The notes beneath the pieces were generated by a model. That model saw nothing but the letters and a program-made list of their open reading frames with translations, was not told the DNA's origin and searched no databases. DNA of 8,734 nucleotides from an uncultured Lachnospiraceae bacterium. Lineage in GTDB: Bacteria > Bacillota > Clostridia > Lachnospirales > Lachnospiraceae. Position numbers and translations under genes: made by a program. This document shows positions 1 to 5,902 of this stretch, in pieces; position 1 is the first letter of the stretch; every line of letters starts with the position of its first letter. The stretch lies in the NCBI GenBank assembly GCA_900554925.1, contig USJG01000096.1, positions 1-8,734 of the forward strand, in the 5' to 3' direction.

Positions 1-22
1 CCATCCGGGCTTATAGCGGACT

Positions 23-46
23 TTTCGGGACATCCATGTCCCGAAA
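23..46. repeat. perfect 24-base palindrome in gene-free flank
   Basis: The arms TTTCGGGACAT (23-33) and ATGTCCCGAAA (36-46) are perfect reverse complements around a CC centre. Neither strand has a run of T directly after the stem, so it is not a convincing intrinsic terminator, although it lies about 140 bases downstream of the acetyltransferase gene. It could be a dispersed palindromic repeat or a remnant of an older gene. A second small hairpin, GAAAAT-CTC-ATTTTC, sits at 71-85. The rest of 1-182 shows no gene I can recognise; short open stretches exist in several frames but none has a convincing start or known family. Confidence 0.5.
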
Positions 47-182
47 TTGCTGTTCCACCCCGACCATTAAGAAAATCTCATTTTCCTCCACAATGGCAGC
101 TTAGCAATTCCTTTTGTGCAATCTAACGATCCCATATTTACCAAGCACCTTTTGACACCCGAATCTTTTTAATGATACTATT

Positions 183-713
183 TTATATTTTTACTATCTT
201 TTCTAAATCTGGATTCTCAATCTCCAGTTCTATGCATTCCCAATCCTCTCCTAATACATGGTAAACTTCTTTGTTCCTGGTCATAACCTCCTTGAAACCT
301 ATGGATTGATAGCAGTGGTATGCAGGCTCATTGTTCTCAAACACCCCCAGCGTTACCTTCCATACTTTTAAAATTTCAAAAGCATATTTTAAGGCCAGCA
401 ACAGCATTTCTTTTCCATATCCTTTTCCCCTTTTGGCATCGTCCACAATGACAAAGCCAAAGCGAAGAATCCTTTTTTCTTCGTCTGTAAACCGCATGAT
501 CAGATGACCCACTACTCCGGTTTCATCAAAGGCTGTCATTTCATAAAAATTATCTGCATCTGCGCAGGCTGCATATTGTTTATTAATATCGTCTGCACTG
601 ATAGGATAGCTTTCATACCTGTCGGCACACCATTTGCGAAATGCAGTTTCATCTTTGATCCAGCTTACAATATATTTTGCATCACAGTTTTTATATGGCC
701 TTAATCTAAGCAT
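183..713 (-). CDS. GNAT family N-acetyltransferase
   Basis: A cytoplasmic acetyl-CoA-dependent acetyltransferase of the GNAT superfamily; the acceptor cannot be named. The protein opens with the MLRLRPY strand typical of RimJ/RimL-like and related members. The acetyl-CoA pyrophosphate loop (motif A) is visible as RGKGYG at about residues 95-100, following the beta-4 strand. Motif B, with Asn and Tyr in FENNEPAYHCY, lies near residues 125-135. At 176 residues it is a normal single-domain length. An ATG 6 codons further upstream (731) is in frame, but AGAGGA at 723-728 is spaced 9 bases from the ATG at 713, so I take 713 as the start. The gene follows the CPBP protease after 48 bases on the same strand with no terminator between, so the two are probably co-transcribed. 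I see no clear terminator after it. Confidence 0.9.
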   Translation of the reverse strand: MLRLRPYKNCDAKYIVSWIKDETAFRKWCADRYESYPISADDINKQYAACADADNFYEMTAFDETGVVGHLIMRFTDEEKRILRFGFVIVDDAKRGKGYGKEMLLLALKYAFEILKVWKVTLGVFENNEPAYHCYQSIGFKEVMTRNKEVYHVLGEDWECIELEIENPDLEKIVKI

Positions 714-722
714 AATAGGTTT

Positions 723-728
723 TCCTCT
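723..728 (-). promoter_or_regulatory. RBS of GNAT gene, decides start at 713
   Basis: AGAGGA on the minus strand lies 9 bases before the ATG at 713. The upstream in-frame ATG at 731 has no purine-rich site before it and would overlap this one. Confidence 0.6.
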
Positions 729-761
729 CATATTTTCTGCTATTTCAATTGTTACAGTCTG

Positions 762-1553
762 CTATTTTTTTCTTAAAATATATATTCCATAACCTCCAAG
801 CAGCAGATAAACCGGAAGGATGATATACAGCGATATGGAAGGATATGCTGATGATGTGGAAAAGCAGAACGGTACACCACAAAAGTCCATAACTGTGTGA
901 AGAATAATTGCAGCCCACAGGCAATTTGTCTTTTTATAAACAGCTCCAAAATAAATTCCCAGCCCTATTGTCCATACCACCTTACAGGCAATCACCAGAA
1001 ACGGGCTTCCCAATGTCCCGGGAATATGCCCTGCACCAAATATCACAGATGAAATCACCACCGCCCAGAGCACTGCATTCCTTTTACCATGGAACAACTT
1101 TTCTATAATGTTCAGCAGAAGTCCTCTGACATACAATTCTTCAATGATACCCACTCCAATGTAATAAATAAAGCCTTCAATGAGCACTCGCCAGATTGTA
1201 GGCTCGTTGTCAAATGGCTGTAATCCTATGTAAAATGCCAGAAAGGAACATATAAGCGCCAATATTCCGGCCAGTCCATATTTCTTTAAGCCTTGTCCTG
1301 TTCCGGCCCATTTAAGCCCCCATTTCCAGTTTGGCAAAAAACAGGCTGCTCCTGCATAACATACCAACCCTGTAAACAAAAAATTGACCATAAGTGTAAA
1401 ATAAAATGGCGTTATGTCAGCCGCCTGAATATTGATAAACAGCACACAGGGTAATCCTGTAATGTCCATAAATGCCATGACAACTGTAAGAATTCCTGCT
1501 GCTATGATTTCTTTTGTATTTAATTCCTCTATCCCCTCTATCCTGTCTTTCAT
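762..1553 (-). CDS. CPBP family intramembrane metalloprotease (Abi/CAAX-type)
   Basis: A polytopic membrane protein of the CPBP family (CAAX protease and bacteriocin-processing enzymes, glutamic-type intramembrane proteases). All three signature motifs are present, numbered from the ATG at 1553: EELYVR with Glu138, Glu139 and Arg143; FGAGH ending in His176; and HTVMD with His219 and Asp223. Several hydrophobic segments surround them, and the protein ends in a basic RKK tail. Its 263 residues fit the family. The ATG at 1565 is in frame, but GGAGG inside that first codon stretch is spaced 5 bases from the ATG at 1553, which I prefer. Bacterial members include bacteriocin self-immunity and maturation proteins, but no bacteriocin gene is visible nearby, so the substrate is unknown. 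An extended -10 promoter and a 13-codon leader ORF lie upstream, and a GNAT gene follows in the same transcript. Confidence 0.9.
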   Translation of the reverse strand: MKDRIEGIEELNTKEIIAAGILTVVMAFMDITGLPCVLFINIQAADITPFYFTLMVNFLFTGLVCYAGAACFLPNWKWGLKWAGTGQGLKKYGLAGILALICSFLAFYIGLQPFDNEPTIWRVLIEGFIYYIGVGIIEELYVRGLLLNIIEKLFHGKRNAVLWAVVISSVIFGAGHIPGTLGSPFLVIACKVVWTIGLGIYFGAVYKKTNCLWAAIILHTVMDFCGVPFCFSTSSAYPSISLYIILPVYLLLGGYGIYILRKK

Positions 1554-1627
1554 CTCTTCCTCCATATATCAGATTTTTCCATCGCACTGTTTGCTGCTTT
1601 CGGTACAGGCTTTGTGCCAAATTGCAG

Positions 1628-1669
1628 TTACTTTAAGTTAAGCACCATAGCTTTTATTATCTTCATCAT
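1628..1669 (-). CDS. possible 13-residue leader ORF upstream of CPBP gene
   Basis: The reading frame MMKIIKAMVLNLK followed by TAA starts at 1669. A strong GGAGG (minus strand of 1676-1680) is spaced 6 bases from the ATG. It lies between a good promoter (-10 at 1711-1716) and the CPBP gene, 63 bases before that gene's likely start, so it would be the first ORF of the transcript. Nine-base inverted repeats flank it: CTGCAATTT at 1697-1705 and AAATTGCAG at 1619-1627. It could be a leader peptide that tunes downstream expression, a small cationic amphipathic protein, or chance. I do not recognise the peptide, and I see no attenuator terminator after it. Confidence 0.4.
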   Translation of the reverse strand: MMKIIKAMVLNLK

Positions 1670-1710
1670 GGCAATCCTCCACGCGGCATCAGTCTGCTGC
1701 AATTTAAGTC

Positions 1711-1739
1711 ATTATAACACAAATAACTTTACTTTTCAT
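1711..1739 (-). promoter_or_regulatory. extended -10 promoter of the leader ORF/CPBP/GNAT operon
   Basis: On the minus strand TATAAT (1711-1716) is preceded by TG one base upstream, making an extended -10. A weaker -35 match, ATGAAA (1734-1739, 4 of 6 with TTGACA), is 17 bases away. Transcription would start near 1704, within one arm of the inverted repeat that flanks the leader ORF. Confidence 0.55.
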
Positions 1740-1856
1740 ATTTTTGAAATCAAATGCTTTTTCTTCCTAAGTCTGGTACAAACTCGTACACTCGCATATA
1801 TGAAAAGTTTATATTTTTTTAATTTGTATCTATACATAAAATCAACTATAGTAGAT

Positions 1857-2177
1857 ACACCTAAAGGAACCGAAGGAAAACCTGGTCAAGCGCTGAAAGA
1901 TATGCTAAAATACATACAAAACACAACGGATTATAATATCACTAATCAGGATATTGCATCCGTTCATGAACTTGTAAATAAAGTCAAGCACAAGAAGGAG
2001 GTTAGCATAAGTTATATGAAATCCTGGGAAGTTGAAGAAATGGCACGAATGGATGGAAGAAACCGGGTAAACCAGTTGAACATTAAACTGACCGAGGCTG
2101 GACGCACAGAAGATATCATCAAGGCTGCCAGAGATACAGAATATCAGGAAACTCTCTTTGAGGAATTTGATCTGTAA
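1857..2177 (+). pseudogene. C-terminal remnant of an Rpn family recombination-promoting nuclease/putative transposase
   Basis: The last roughly 106 codons match the C-terminal part of Rpn-type (PD-(D/E)XK nuclease family transposase) proteins common in Clostridia. The visible pieces are a KGTEGKPGQALKDMLKYIQ segment, a HELVNKVKHKKEV helix, the YMKSWEVEEM segment, and the terminal GRTEDIIKAA...YQETLFEEF. The N-terminal nuclease domain with the PD-(D/E)XK catalytic residues is missing. The frame stays open back to about 1614, but that upstream part reads like random AT-rich DNA with many Phe and Ile and shows no homology I recognise. The usual long Glu/Gly/Arg-rich linker before the final helix is also short here (GRNRVNQLN), suggesting an internal deletion. 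No promoter or ribosome binding site supports translation. It is probably debris left by loss of the 5' two thirds of the gene. Confidence 0.7.
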
Positions 2178-2221
2178 ACTTTCATCAAGTCTAAGTCATC
2201 TGAACCTGCTTTTTCAAAATA

Positions 2222-2258
2222 ACCCACAGGCAGATGCTTCCAGCATCTGTCTGTAGGT
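2222..2258. terminator. bidirectional intrinsic terminator between Rpn remnant and metY
   Basis: Two 17-base arms, 2222-2238 and 2242-2258, pair around a 3-base loop with only two imperfections (one GT wobble-type pair and one mismatch). TTTTT follows on the plus strand (2262-2266), and a broken T run (TATTTTG) follows on the minus strand. It sits between two converging genes and can serve both, most importantly ending the metY transcript 20 bases after its stop. Confidence 0.8.
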
Positions 2259-2277
2259 ATCTTTTTCATAAAATTAT

Positions 2278-3561
2278 TTATATCGCTGCCAATGCCTGTG
2301 CCAGGTCTGCGATCAGATCCTCCTTATCCTCAAGACCGCAGGAGATACGAACCAGTCCTGCCGGAACTCCTGCCGCAATTAACTGTTCCTCTGTCATCTG
2401 GCGATGAGTGGAGGTAGCGGGATTTAAGCAGCAGGTTCTTGCGTCTGCCACATGGGTTTCAATGGCTGCCAGCTTCAAATGCTTCATAAAGGTTTCGGCT
2501 GCCCTGCGCCCTCCCTTAAGTTCAAATGACACTACGCCGCAGCCGCCCTTTGGCAAATACTTTCTGGCAAGCTCATAGTACTTATCCTCCTTAAGCCCCG
2601 GATAATTTACATAAGCCACCTGGGGCTGCTCCTTAAGAAATTCTGCTACTGCCTGTCCGTTTTCTACATGGCGGGGCATTCTCACATGAAGCGATTCCAG
2701 GCCAAGATTTAAAATATAGGCGTTTTGCGGCGACTGGATGCATCCAAGATCACGCATCAACTGGGAAGTGCACTTGGTAATAAAAGCTCCTTCCTTTCCA
2801 AACTGCTCTGCGTAGGTAATTCCATGATAGGATTCATCCGGCGTACATAAGCCCGGAAATTTATCTGCATGAGCCATCCAGTCAAATTTTCCCCCGTCTA
2901 CAATTGCTCCGCCAACTGCTGCTCCATGTCCATCCATATATTTCGTGGTGGAATGTGTAACAATATCGGCTCCCCACTCAAGTGGACGGCAATTGACTGG
3001 GGTAGGGAAGGTATTGTCGACAATCAGCGGCACTCCATGGTCGTGAGCCGCCTTTGCAAACTTCTCTATATCCAGAACTGTAAGCGCCGGGTTGGCAATC
3101 GTTTCCCCAAACACTGCTCTTGTGTTCTCTTTAAAAGCCGCATTAAGTTCTTCCGGTGTACAGTCCGGGGAAACAAAGGTAACTTCAATCCCCATTTTAG
3201 CCATAGTGACAGAAATCAGATTAAAGGTTCCGCCATAGATAGATGAGGAGGATACGATATGACTTCCGCACTCACAAATATTGAAAAGCGCAAAAAAGTT
3301 TGCCGCCTGTCCGGAGGAGGTAAGCATTGCGGCAGTTCCCCCCTCAAGCTCTGCTATTTTAGCCGCTACATAATCATTGGTGGGATTCTGTAAACGGGTA
3401 TAAAAGTACCCTGATGCCTGAAGGTCAAACAGCTTACCCATATCCTCACTTGTGTCATATTTAAAGGTTGTAGACTGAATAATCGGTATCTGACGGGGCT
3501 CTCCATTTCCCGGCGTATAGCCTGCCTGTACACATTTTGTATTGATTTTATAATCGCTCAT
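2278..3561 (-). CDS. metY: O-acetylhomoserine aminocarboxypropyltransferase (O-acetylhomoserine sulfhydrylase)
   Basis: A cytoplasmic PLP-dependent enzyme of the Cys/Met metabolism family. It combines O-acetyl-L-homoserine with sulfide to form homocysteine (or with methanethiol to form methionine), the direct sulfhydrylation route to methionine. The PLP lysine is Lys207 in THSTTKYMDGHG. Other signatures are YTRLQNPT (residues 54-61), which supplies phosphate-binding Tyr and Arg in this family, SSGQAA (82-87) and VDNTF with Asp182. Its length of 427 residues fits MetY and exceeds the roughly 380-400 of MetB/MetC relatives. The start is supported by AAAGGA at 3570-3575, 8 bases before the ATG. 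It follows the rubredoxin/glutamate-synthase-like gene after 78 bases and ends at a strong terminator. No SAM riboswitch or T-box fits in the short leader, so any methionine control must act elsewhere. Confidence 0.95.
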   Translation of the reverse strand: MSDYKINTKCVQAGYTPGNGEPRQIPIIQSTTFKYDTSEDMGKLFDLQASGYFYTRLQNPTNDYVAAKIAELEGGTAAMLTSSGQAANFFALFNICECGSHIVSSSSIYGGTFNLISVTMAKMGIEVTFVSPDCTPEELNAAFKENTRAVFGETIANPALTVLDIEKFAKAAHDHGVPLIVDNTFPTPVNCRPLEWGADIVTHSTTKYMDGHGAAVGGAIVDGGKFDWMAHADKFPGLCTPDESYHGITYAEQFGKEGAFITKCTSQLMRDLGCIQSPQNAYILNLGLESLHVRMPRHVENGQAVAEFLKEQPQVAYVNYPGLKEDKYYELARKYLPKGGCGVVSFELKGGRRAAETFMKHLKLAAIETHVADARTCCLNPATSTHRQMTEEQLIAAGVPAGLVRISCGLEDKEDLIADLAQALAAI

Positions 3562-3602
3562 ACTTATTATCCTTTCTCTTTGATTTTTAAGCCATTAAAG
3601 CT

Positions 3603-3608
3603 ATTATA
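3603..3608 (-). promoter_or_regulatory. possible -10 of a metY promoter
   Basis: A perfect TATAAT on the minus strand lies 41 bases before the metY start. The best -35 candidate, TGGAAA 17 bases upstream, is poor. metY may therefore have its own weak start as well as readthrough from the gene before it. Confidence 0.35.
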
Positions 3609-3639
3609 ATATACCAATGTGTTTTTTTCCATTATGTAT

Positions 3640-5043
3640 TTATGCATGAGGGATATTTGTATACTCGGATATTTCCCGGCTGACTGTAATCAGATCCTCC
3701 ACGCTTAAATCATGTACGGAGCTATGTCCGGTAATCCTTGCAAAGGTTTTAAGCTCGTCGCGTGAAACATTGAAAAAGTTAGCTACTCTTTGCGCTGCTG
3801 CATCCACCTTTAGCCTTGCGCGCAGCTCCTCATTCTGAGTTGCAATTCCTACCGGACAGTTTCCGGTCCCGCAGATCCGGTACTGCTGACAGGCTGCCGC
3901 AATCAGTGCGGCAGATGCCACTGCTACTGCGTCCGCTCCCATTGCAAGTGCCTTTGCAAAATCCGCTGACACCCGAAGCCCACCTGTGATTACAAGAGAA
4001 ATGTCTGAATGAACAGAATCTAAATATTTTCTTGCCCGATACAGTGCATATATGGTAGGAACTGAAGTTGCTTCACGAAGCAAAAGCGGGCTGGAGCCGG
4101 TTGCACCGCCTCTTCCGTCAATGGTAATAAAATCCGGCTCTGCATACACACAATACTCCAGGTCACGTTCGATCCGTCCCGCCGCAATTTTAATGCCAAT
4201 TGGCCGGCCATCTGAACGCGTCCGCAGCATCTGAACCATTTCCCTTAAATCTTCTTTGGTATTGATCTCCGGGAATTTACTTGGACTTTGAATATCACAG
4301 CCCGGCTTCTTTCCTCTGATAGCCGCAATTTCCTCCGTCACCTTTTCTCCCGGAAGATGGCCACCCATGCCGGGCTTCGTTCCCTGGCCAATTTTAATTT
4401 CAATGGCATCTGCTTTACGCAGATTTTCATCAGTGACACTGTACTTATTGGGAACATACTCAAAAATATATTTGTAAGCCGCTTCTTTTTCCTGGGGAAG
4501 GATTCCCCCTTCCCCACTGCACATTGCGGTACGTGCCATTGCAGAACCTTTTGCCAGCGCAACCTTAATTTCTTTTGAAAGCGCTCCAAAAGACATATGG
4601 GAAATGTACACGGGATGATCCAATATCATGGGACGCTTTGCATTTTTTCCAATTACAGTGGTAGTGCTAACCTCAGCATCCTCATCTAAGGGCGGCGGAT
4701 TAAGCTGCGCGCCCAATATCAGAATATCGTCCCAATTGGGCATTGGCATCTTTGTTCCCATGGAACCGCCAATCGTTTTCCCGGTCACTGCCATTTGATG
4801 GATTTCCTCCATGTACCTGCAAGACTCATCAAATCTGGCATACCTACTGTCATATTTCAGCTCTGAATCTGACTTTTCCTCCCCCTCTTTTAATTCCTTT
4901 TTCTCTTCTTCCGTCTCATTTACCGGCACAAACTTCTCCACCGGCTGTTTGCAGACAGGACAGGCTGAAAGCTCAGAAAAAGGCACTCCTTCCTTCTCTT
5001 CATCATACAAATAACCACACACACTACATCTGTAAACGCCCAT
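3640..5043 (-). CDS. rubredoxin domain fused to FMN-binding glutamate synthase-like domain
   Basis: A two-domain cytoplasmic redox protein of 467 residues. Residues 3-43 form a rubredoxin-like iron site with Cys6, Cys9, Cys28 and Cys31 (CSVC and CPVC). A highly charged Glu/Lys linker follows (about 43-62). The rest is the FMN/Fe-S core domain of glutamate synthase: SGEGG at 176-180, KIGQGTKPGMGG at 217-228, TIDGRGGATGSSP at 307-319 and ITGGLR at 352-357. The cluster cysteines 385, 391 and 396 are spaced C-X5-C-X4-C ahead of PVGIATQ, as in GltB. The N-terminal glutaminase (class II amidotransferase) domain and the C-terminal beta-helix domain of full GltB are absent, as in archaeal-type short GltB proteins. 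Glutamate synthesis from 2-oxoglutarate is the family reaction; whether this protein uses free ammonia, another ammonia donor or a different substrate is not known. AAGGAG lies 8 bases before the ATG. metY follows. Confidence 0.9.
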   Translation of the reverse strand: MGVYRCSVCGYLYDEEKEGVPFSELSACPVCKQPVEKFVPVNETEEEKKELKEGEEKSDSELKYDSRYARFDESCRYMEEIHQMAVTGKTIGGSMGTKMPMPNWDDILILGAQLNPPPLDEDAEVSTTTVIGKNAKRPMILDHPVYISHMSFGALSKEIKVALAKGSAMARTAMCSGEGGILPQEKEAAYKYIFEYVPNKYSVTDENLRKADAIEIKIGQGTKPGMGGHLPGEKVTEEIAAIRGKKPGCDIQSPSKFPEINTKEDLREMVQMLRTRSDGRPIGIKIAAGRIERDLEYCVYAEPDFITIDGRGGATGSSPLLLREATSVPTIYALYRARKYLDSVHSDISLVITGGLRVSADFAKALAMGADAVAVASAALIAAACQQYRICGTGNCPVGIATQNEELRARLKVDAAAQRVANFFNVSRDELKTFARITGHSSVHDLSVEDLITVSREISEYTNIPHA

Positions 5044-5063
5044 AAACTCTTCTCCTTAAATAG

Positions 5064-5081
5064 TAATAATTCTTATTATTA
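5064..5081. promoter_or_regulatory. A/T palindrome, candidate operator of the rubredoxin-glutamate synthase gene
   Basis: TAATAAT (5064-5070) and ATTATTA (5075-5081) are a perfect inverted repeat around TCTT. It starts 2 bases after the -10 hexamer, covering the likely transcription start, which is where a repressor would block the promoter. The arms contain only A and T, so an RNA hairpin would be weak and a protein site is more likely. It resembles AT-rich Fur/PerR-family boxes in kind but does not match a consensus. Confidence 0.45.
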
Positions 5082-5083
5082 AG

Positions 5084-5110
5084 TTTATAGGAATTGTAAA
5101 AGATTGTCAA
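5084..5110 (-). promoter_or_regulatory. promoter of the rubredoxin-glutamate synthase gene
   Basis: A perfect -35 TTGACA (5105-5110, minus strand) and TATAAA (5084-5089) are separated by 15 bases, slightly short of the ideal 17. They lie 40-67 bases before the start codon with an A/T palindrome directly downstream. Confidence 0.5.
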
Positions 5111-5158
5111 TTAACTATTGCCTTTTCCTGCCTCCAGCTTATCGCTGTAATTTTACTT

Positions 5159-5764
5159 TTATCTGGTCAGTCGATGCTTACAGTAGCTGATTTTCCCGCA
5201 TTCCGGACACCTTAATTTTCTCTTTGTGATAGTATGAGGCCCCATAATATAGGCTTTCATACTGGGTGAAAATCTGTTTCCACATTCAGGGCATTCAAAG
5301 CTTCCGGCTTCCTGATCCAGCACAACGGCAACCCCTATATTGATTGCAATTACCAGGCAGGCAATTCCAATAAACACTGCCCGTATAGCTGTAGACATTT
5401 CAAAAATACCGGCCACAAGAATAAGGGGCACTCCTGCCATTATACTTGTAAAAGCAACTACCATGGAAAGAATAATTTTCTTTCTGTTTTCTTCTTTTTC
5501 TCTTACTAACTCCATCATATTTTCCTCCGCTTTCTCGTGATAATTTGATTCTGTCAGTTTTTCACCAGACAAAAGCTCATTTACATTAATCTTCAGCGCT
5601 TCACAGAGAGGCAGCATCAGTGAGACCTCCGGCATCCCATTTCCTGTTTCCCACTTTGAGATTGTTTTGTCACTGATCATAAGCTGCTCTGCTAACTGCT
5701 TCTGGGTTAATGACTGTTCTTTCCTCATGGCTGCAATAAATTTACCTGTTTTAATCTGATTCAA
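5159..5764 (-). CDS. XRE family regulator with two membrane segments and a zinc ribbon
   Basis: Numbered from the TTG start, residues 6-63 form a Cro/C1-type helix-turn-helix (LTQKQLAEQL and SDKTISKWETG, the recognition-helix region). A charged, probably coiled-coil stretch follows (about 75-96), then two hydrophobic membrane segments (about 97-119 and 126-149). The tail is a zinc ribbon with two CPEC knuckles (Cys158, Cys161, Cys186, Cys189). It is therefore likely a membrane-attached regulator whose ribbon or membrane part could sense something; the signal and target are unknown. Start choice: a GTG at 5773 is in frame but overlaps the ribosome binding site AGGAGGTG (5771-5778). The TTG at 5764 is 8 bases from GGAGG and gives MNQIKTGKFI, the usual beginning of these regulators. 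It stands alone, with 134 bases to the nitroreductase stop upstream. No terminator is evident after it. Confidence 0.9.
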   Translation of the reverse strand: MNQIKTGKFIAAMRKEQSLTQKQLAEQLMISDKTISKWETGNGMPEVSLMLPLCEALKINVNELLSGEKLTESNYHEKAEENMMELVREKEENRKKIILSMVVAFTSIMAGVPLILVAGIFEMSTAIRAVFIGIACLVIAINIGVAVVLDQEAGSFECPECGNRFSPSMKAYIMGPHTITKRKLRCPECGKISYCKHRLTR

Positions 5765-5770
5765 AATTGA

Positions 5771-5778
5771 CACCTCCT
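5771..5778 (-). promoter_or_regulatory. RBS of XRE gene, sets TTG start at 5764
   Basis: AGGAGGTG on the minus strand is a near-perfect Shine-Dalgarno site. Its GGAGG core (5773-5777) is 8 bases from the TTG at 5764 and overlaps the in-frame GTG at 5773, which rules that GTG out. Confidence 0.75.
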
Positions 5779-5845
5779 AACGATTTCAGCATATATGATG
5801 AAACCGGAAATTAAAACCCACGCTCCGTAGAGTTACGTAAAAGAT

Positions 5846-5902
5846 TCAAATAACTTCATAATATTTTCTATCCTTTTTTACTCTAATTTCTTTTACAATC
5901 AT
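5846..5902 (-). CDS. possible 18-residue ORF coupled to the nitroreductase
   Basis: MIVKEIRVKKDRKYYEVI then TGA. Its ATG overlaps the nitroreductase stop as ATGA, and GGGAG sits 6 bases upstream inside the nitroreductase end, the usual arrangement for translational coupling. The peptide is strongly basic and charged. It could be a small protein or the surviving start of a third operon gene cut off by deletion, since nothing recognisable follows it. It may also be chance in AT-rich DNA. Confidence 0.3.
   Translation of the reverse strand: MIVKEIRVKKDRKYYEVI

Noticed and set aside
1614..1856. Plus-strand frame continuous with the Rpn remnant, as an N-terminal domain
   Set aside because: This stretch is rich in Phe/Ile/Cys with no recognisable domain, overlaps the CPBP promoter and leader ORF on the other strand, and has no RBS at its first ATG.
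1826..1858. GTATCTA...TAGATAC inverted repeat and the ACTATAGT palindrome at the edge of the Rpn remnant
   Set aside because: A 7-base repeat in AT-rich DNA is expected by chance, and there is no target-site duplication or matching second copy to mark an element end.
2869..3246. Plus-strand 125-codon frame inside metY
   Set aside because: It is the reverse frame of a well-conserved enzyme; the translation has no family resemblance and no start signals.
3562..3639. SAM riboswitch or T-box ahead of metY
   Set aside because: The gap is only 78 bases and contains just an AT-rich -10 and an RBS; there is room for neither the aptamer nor a terminator/antiterminator pair.
4288..4589. Open frames on both strands inside the glutamate synthase-like gene
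   Set aside because: They are frame shadows; the conserved FMN-domain motifs are in the long minus-strand frame.
5833..5840. TTACGTAA palindrome between the XRE and nitroreductase genes
   Set aside because: It is short, with no clear promoter around it and no second copy nearby; a MerR-like operator was considered but the spacing does not fit a recognisable promoter.
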